This document shows positions 14,213 to 16,725 of a stretch of DNA of 16,725 nucleotides, piece after piece. Under the pieces are notes generated by a model. The model was given only the letters and a program-made list of their open reading frames with translations, made no database searches and was not told the DNA's origin. Source of the stretch: Gp7-AA10 sp041483175 (GTDB lineage: Bacteria; Acidobacteriota; Thermoanaerobaculia; Gp7-AA8); contig JBGPFD010000056.1 in assembly GCA_041483175.1 (NCBI GenBank), positions 1-16,725 of the forward strand. The letters run 5' to 3'. A program made the translations under genes and the position numbers. Every line of letters starts with the position of its first letter. Position 1 is the first letter of the stretch.

Positions 14213-14296
14213 GAACGATGAACACGGAACGATGAACGATGAACGATGAACGAGGCGTAGGAAAAGTTCATCGTTCATCCTTCATCGTTCATCGTT
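14213..14296. repeat. Inverted heptad repeat array between glmS and the lipoprotein gene
   Basis: Twelve 7-bp steps in one register: six left units (14213-14254, consensus GAACGAT, two imperfect), two unrelated steps as centre (14255-14268), and four right units (14269-14296, consensus CATCGTT, one imperfect). 14228-14251 pairs with 14266-14289 over 24 positions with one mismatch and a 14-nt loop. It separates two divergent genes and its last base is the first base of a TACAAT box. Confidence 0.85.
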
Positions 14297-14301
14297 ACAA
14301 T
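14296..14301 (+). promoter_or_regulatory. Probable -10 box of a leaderless promoter for the lipoprotein gene
   Basis: TACAAT ends 9 nt before the ATG at 14311, and there is no Shine-Dalgarno between them. The same hexamer is 10 nt before maeB. A -35 candidate, TTCATC at 14274-14279, matches the consensus at only 3 of 6 positions with a 16-bp spacer. Confidence 0.45.
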
Positions 14302-14310
14302 CGCGGCGCT

Positions 14311-15501
14311 ATGATCAGAAGGGCTCTTCTCGCATTTCTCATGTTCGCGGTGGTGGCGTGTGGCAAACGCGGCGATCCCCATCCACCCATTCCGGTCATA
14401 CCGCAGGCCACCAGCGACCTCGTTGTAGCACAGCGTGGCGACAAAGTGATTCTCTCCTGGAGCTATCCGGCTCTCTCCACGGCGGGCCAGAAGCTCGGCG
14501 CCATCCGGCGCATCGTTCTTTACCGCTGCGTCGAACGACTGCCGGTGACCCAGCCGCCGGGCGACGTCAAGACTCTGCTGCCCGGCGATATCGATGCGAC
14601 ATTGCCGACCTCCGTCGCTCTTTTTGCGAAGATCCCGCCAATCGGCCCGCAGCAGTTCACACGTGTGCGGCAGCGACTCGACAGCCTCGAGCCGGCCAAT
14701 ATCCCGGCCGCCACCGTGGGCGCGCGATTGATGTACGAAGACACTCCTGCATTTCACACCGAGGACGGACGGCCGGTGCGCATCGACTATGCGGTCGTCA
14801 CCGAGGGAACGAGAGCGCGCAGCGCGCTTTCGAACATCGCGTCGATCGTGCCGGTCGATGTTCCCGCTCCGCCCGACGCACTGACGGCGAGCGCGAAGCC
14901 GGAGGGAATCGTCCTCGCCTGGAAGACTCCGGAGAAATCGATCACCGGCGCCGAAAAGCCGCACGTGATCGGATATGACATCTACCGGTTCGCCAAAGGG
15001 CAGCCGCCCGACGCGCTGGCGAAGCCGGTGAATGCCGCGCCGGTCGCGCTGACCACGTACACCGACGCGCCGCCGTACGGCGAATATGAATACCGCGTCA
15101 GCGCGGTGGCCTTCGCGGGTCCCCCGCGAATCGAGAGCGACGCCTCCGCGGCGGCTGTTACCACATTCAAAGATCTACTCCCGCCTCCGGTTCCGACCGG
15201 ACTCACGGCGCTGGTGGAGACCGACGCGGTGCGGCTGGTCTGGGATCCGGTCGTGGCCTCCGACCTCGCGGGATACAAGATCTATCGCACCGAAGGAACG
15301 GGCATCGAGCAATTGAAAGTCGTCGGCCGGATTCCACTCACGCCGGCGTTCATCACCGAAACCAATTTCCGCGACACCGGCGTGGATCACGGTATCTCGT
15401 ACTTCTACGAAGTGACCTCGATCGACAAGAGCGGCAACGAGAGCGCACCGGCGAAAACGGATTGGGTGCTGGTGCCGAAGACGGTTATCCCACCACCTTG
15501 A
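14311..15501 (+). CDS. Lipoprotein with fibronectin type III-like domains, function unknown
   Basis: The 396-residue protein starts MIRRALLAFLMFAVVAC: a short lipoprotein signal with lipobox V-V-A-C17, so it is probably lipidated and, with no Asp at +2, sorted to the outer membrane by the Lol pathway. The mature N-terminus CGKRGDPHPP then has proline-rich linker. Three FN3-like beta domains follow, at about 28-180, 186-285 (VIGYDIYRF) and 290-392 (LAGYKIYRTE), each with the A-W-x-x-P and G-Y-x-I/V-Y-R type pattern. Such domains usually bind proteins or sugars. I chose the ATG at 14311 because the signal peptide begins there; the in-frame ATG at 14239 would translate the heptad array. Its 3' end overlaps the convergent YyaL-like gene by 17 bp. 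No enzymatic motif is seen. Confidence 0.8.
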   Translation: MIRRALLAFLMFAVVACGKRGDPHPPIPVIPQATSDLVVAQRGDKVILSWSYPALSTAGQKLGAIRRIVLYRCVERLPVTQPPGDVKTLLPGDIDATLPTSVALFAKIPPIGPQQFTRVRQRLDSLEPANIPAATVGARLMYEDTPAFHTEDGRPVRIDYAVVTEGTRARSALSNIASIVPVDVPAPPDALTASAKPEGIVLAWKTPEKSITGAEKPHVIGYDIYRFAKGQPPDALAKPVNAAPVALTTYTDAPPYGEYEYRVSAVAFAGPPRIESDASAAAVTTFKDLLPPPVPTGLTALVETDAVRLVWDPVVASDLAGYKIYRTEGTGIEQLKVVGRIPLTPAFITETNFRDTGVDHGISYFYEVTSIDKSGNESAPAKTDWVLVPKTVIPPP

Positions 15502-16725
15502 GCAGCTCGCGAAATCGCTCCGGATCGCTCGTCGGTTCCGCGCAGACGTTCGCCTGGCAGGCGTAGGCCACGACACGGCCGGCGTCGCGATTCTGCATCA
15601 GCGGCAGATCAGACGAGCCGCGGCCGGCGACCAGCACGCGATGGGGGAGGAATTCGTCCCCGACGACGCGGCGCAGCGCACGGAACGCCGGATCGTCCGT
15701 CGCACCGGTGATGGCAATCTCTTTCGGGTGTCCGGCGCACCACTCGGCGACGCCGAGGAAAAATCCGAATCCCGAAGGATAGCGCTCGACGAGAGGAAAG
15801 AGCGACTCCAACGCGCGCGTCGCCGTCAGCCCGTAGTCCTCGCGGCCGAACAGGATCGCGTGCCGCAGCAGCGCATCGCAGGCCACGGAGTTTCCGGACG
15901 GCGTGGCGTTGTCGAAAAAGTCCTTCGGCCGGGTGATCAGCTTCTGGTGATCGACCGGCGTGTCGAAGAAGCCGCCGTGCTCTTCATCCGAAAAACGCCG
16001 CAGGATCTGCTCGAGGAGTCGCGCCGCGGCATCGAGATACCGCCGTTCCTGGACCGCTTCATACGCCAGCGTCAGTCCCCAGGCGACACCGCTGTAGTCT
16101 TCGAGTAGGCCGGGAATGCTCACGTGACGCGTCAGGCGGCCATTCGCATCGATGCGTGACAGCAGAAAGTCGGCGTTGCGGCGGACGATGTCGTCGTAGC
16201 GATCGAAGGCCAGGCATGCTTCGGCAAATGCGGCGAGCATCCAGCCGTTCCATCCGGAGAGGACTTTCTCGTCGCGCGCGGGGCGAACGCGCTGTGCGCG
16301 CGCGCCGTAGAGATGGCACTTGCCGCGCGCGGCGATATCCGTGAGCTTCTCGAAGCTGATTCCGACATCGGCCGCAACCGCCTCCGGCTCGCGCGGCACA
16401 TTCAGGATGTTGTGCCCTTCCCAGTTGCCGCGGTCGCTGACGTCGTAGAGCGCGCAGAAGACGCGCCCCTCGTCTTCGCCGAGCGCCTCGATGACTTCGC
16501 GGCGCGACCAGACATAAAACTTCCCTTCCTCCCCTTCGCTGTCGGCGTCGAGGGTGGAGTAGAAGCCCCCTTCGGGCGAGGTCATCTCGCGCTGCACGAA
16601 TCCGAGAATCTCGTTCGCGATCCGGGCGAAGAACGGGTCCTTCTTGCACTGCCAGGCGCGCGTGTAGACGCGCGCCAGTAGGGCGTTGTCGTACAGCATT
16701 TTCTCGAAGTGCGGGACGAGCCATC
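15485..16725 (-). CDS. YyaL/SPATA20-type protein (DUF255), C-terminal part; gene runs off the right edge
   Basis: The frame is open from the right edge to the stop at 15485-15487, giving about 413 residues of a family that is usually near 650-700 long. The visible part is the (alpha/alpha)6 glycosidase-like domain: P-H-F-E-K-M-L-Y-D-N-A at its start, S-P-E-G-G-F-Y-S-T-L-D-A-D-S-E-G, E-G-K-F-Y-V-W, and D-E-K-V-L-S-G-W-N-G-W-M, and it ends with a C-x5-C pair (YACQANVC). The N-terminal thioredoxin-like domain would be beyond the window. Its biochemical role is not established. An ATG at 16699 is internal to the conserved domain and is not the start. The gene is convergent with, and overlaps by 17 bp, the FN3 lipoprotein gene. 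Confidence 0.9.
   Translation of the reverse strand, partial: WLVPHFEKMLYDNALLARVYTRAWQCKKDPFFARIANEILGFVQREMTSPEGGFYSTLDADSEGEEGKFYVWSRREVIEALGEDEGRVFCALYDVSDRGNWEGHNILNVPREPEAVAADVGISFEKLTDIAARGKCHLYGARAQRVRPARDEKVLSGWNGWMLAAFAEACLAFDRYDDIVRRNADFLLSRIDANGRLTRHVSIPGLLEDYSGVAWGLTLAYEAVQERRYLDAAARLLEQILRRFSDEEHGGFFDTPVDHQKLITRPKDFFDNATPSGNSVACDALLRHAILFGREDYGLTATRALESLFPLVERYPSGFGFFLGVAEWCAGHPKEIAITGATDDPAFRALRRVVGDEFLPHRVLVAGRGSSDLPLMQNRDAGRVVAYACQANVCAEPTSDPERFRELLKVVG

Noticed and set aside
14204..14278. N-terminal extension of GlmS (open frame to 14278)
   Set aside because: GlmS needs Cys directly after Met, the Shine-Dalgarno fits the ATG at 14203, and the extension is translated heptad repeat.
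14213..14296. CRISPR-like array
   Set aside because: Units are 7 bp with no unique spacers of 25-40 bp between them and the two halves are inverted; no cas genes.
14204..14310. glmS ribozyme in the glmS leader
   Set aside because: The leader is almost entirely heptad repeat; no conserved glmS ribozyme core recognised, and the repeat has inverted heptads instead.

Overview
This is a roughly 60% GC (by eye) bacterial chromosomal segment from a Gram-negative-type organism: it encodes a periplasmic LolA carrier, a lipobox lipoprotein, SecD/SecF and a MepM-like murein hydrolase. Several details are compatible with Acidobacteriota: long SecF with an enlarged periplasmic domain, HLD-type M23 peptidase, and abundant short palindromic repeats. 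That placement is inference only. No tRNA, rRNA, CRISPR array, prophage or transposase gene was seen. Coding density is high and every intergenic gap is under 150 bp.

Layout. (1) Positions 1-2601, minus strand: a secreted protein of unknown function, a MepM-like M23 endopeptidase and the N-terminal part of a GHMP-family sugar kinase lie in series with small gaps and could be one envelope-related operon. (2) Positions 2677-7699, plus strand: lolA, tgt, yajC, secD, secF. The tgt-yajC-secD-secF order is a widespread cluster; yajC overlaps the tgt stop and secD has a strong ribosome binding site in front of a TTG start. (3) Positions 7825-12229, plus strand: hybrid malic enzyme maeB, tRNA 2-thiouridylase mnmA, and a cation diffusion facilitator. 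(4) Positions 12371-14203, minus strand: glmS, convergent with the transporter gene and divergent from (5) an FN3-domain lipoprotein (14311-15501, plus). (6) From 15485 off the right edge, minus strand: a YyaL/SPATA20-type protein, overlapping the lipoprotein gene tail to tail by 17 bp.

The genes are ordinary housekeeping genes. The unusual content is in the short DNA between and inside them. Two unrelated families of small structured repeats are visible. The first is a family of degenerate 7-bp tandem repeats arranged as inverted arrays: secF/maeB gap, glmS/lipoprotein gap, and a split pair whose left arm lies at the tgt start and whose right arm lies inside tgt, where it is translated. The heptad sequence differs at each locus, but the 7-bp period and the inverted layout are kept. 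The second is a two-hairpin REP-like element (9-bp stem with CTY loop, then 9-bp stem with GGAG loop) after maeB and, as part of a 75-bp tandem duplication, between the transporter gene and glmS; stem bases differ between copies in a pairing-preserving way. Related palindromes have entered the coding sequence of tgt and the 3' end of secF. Two heptad arrays end exactly at TACAAT -10-like boxes 9-10 nt before start codons with no Shine-Dalgarno, suggesting leaderless transcription of maeB and of the lipoprotein gene.
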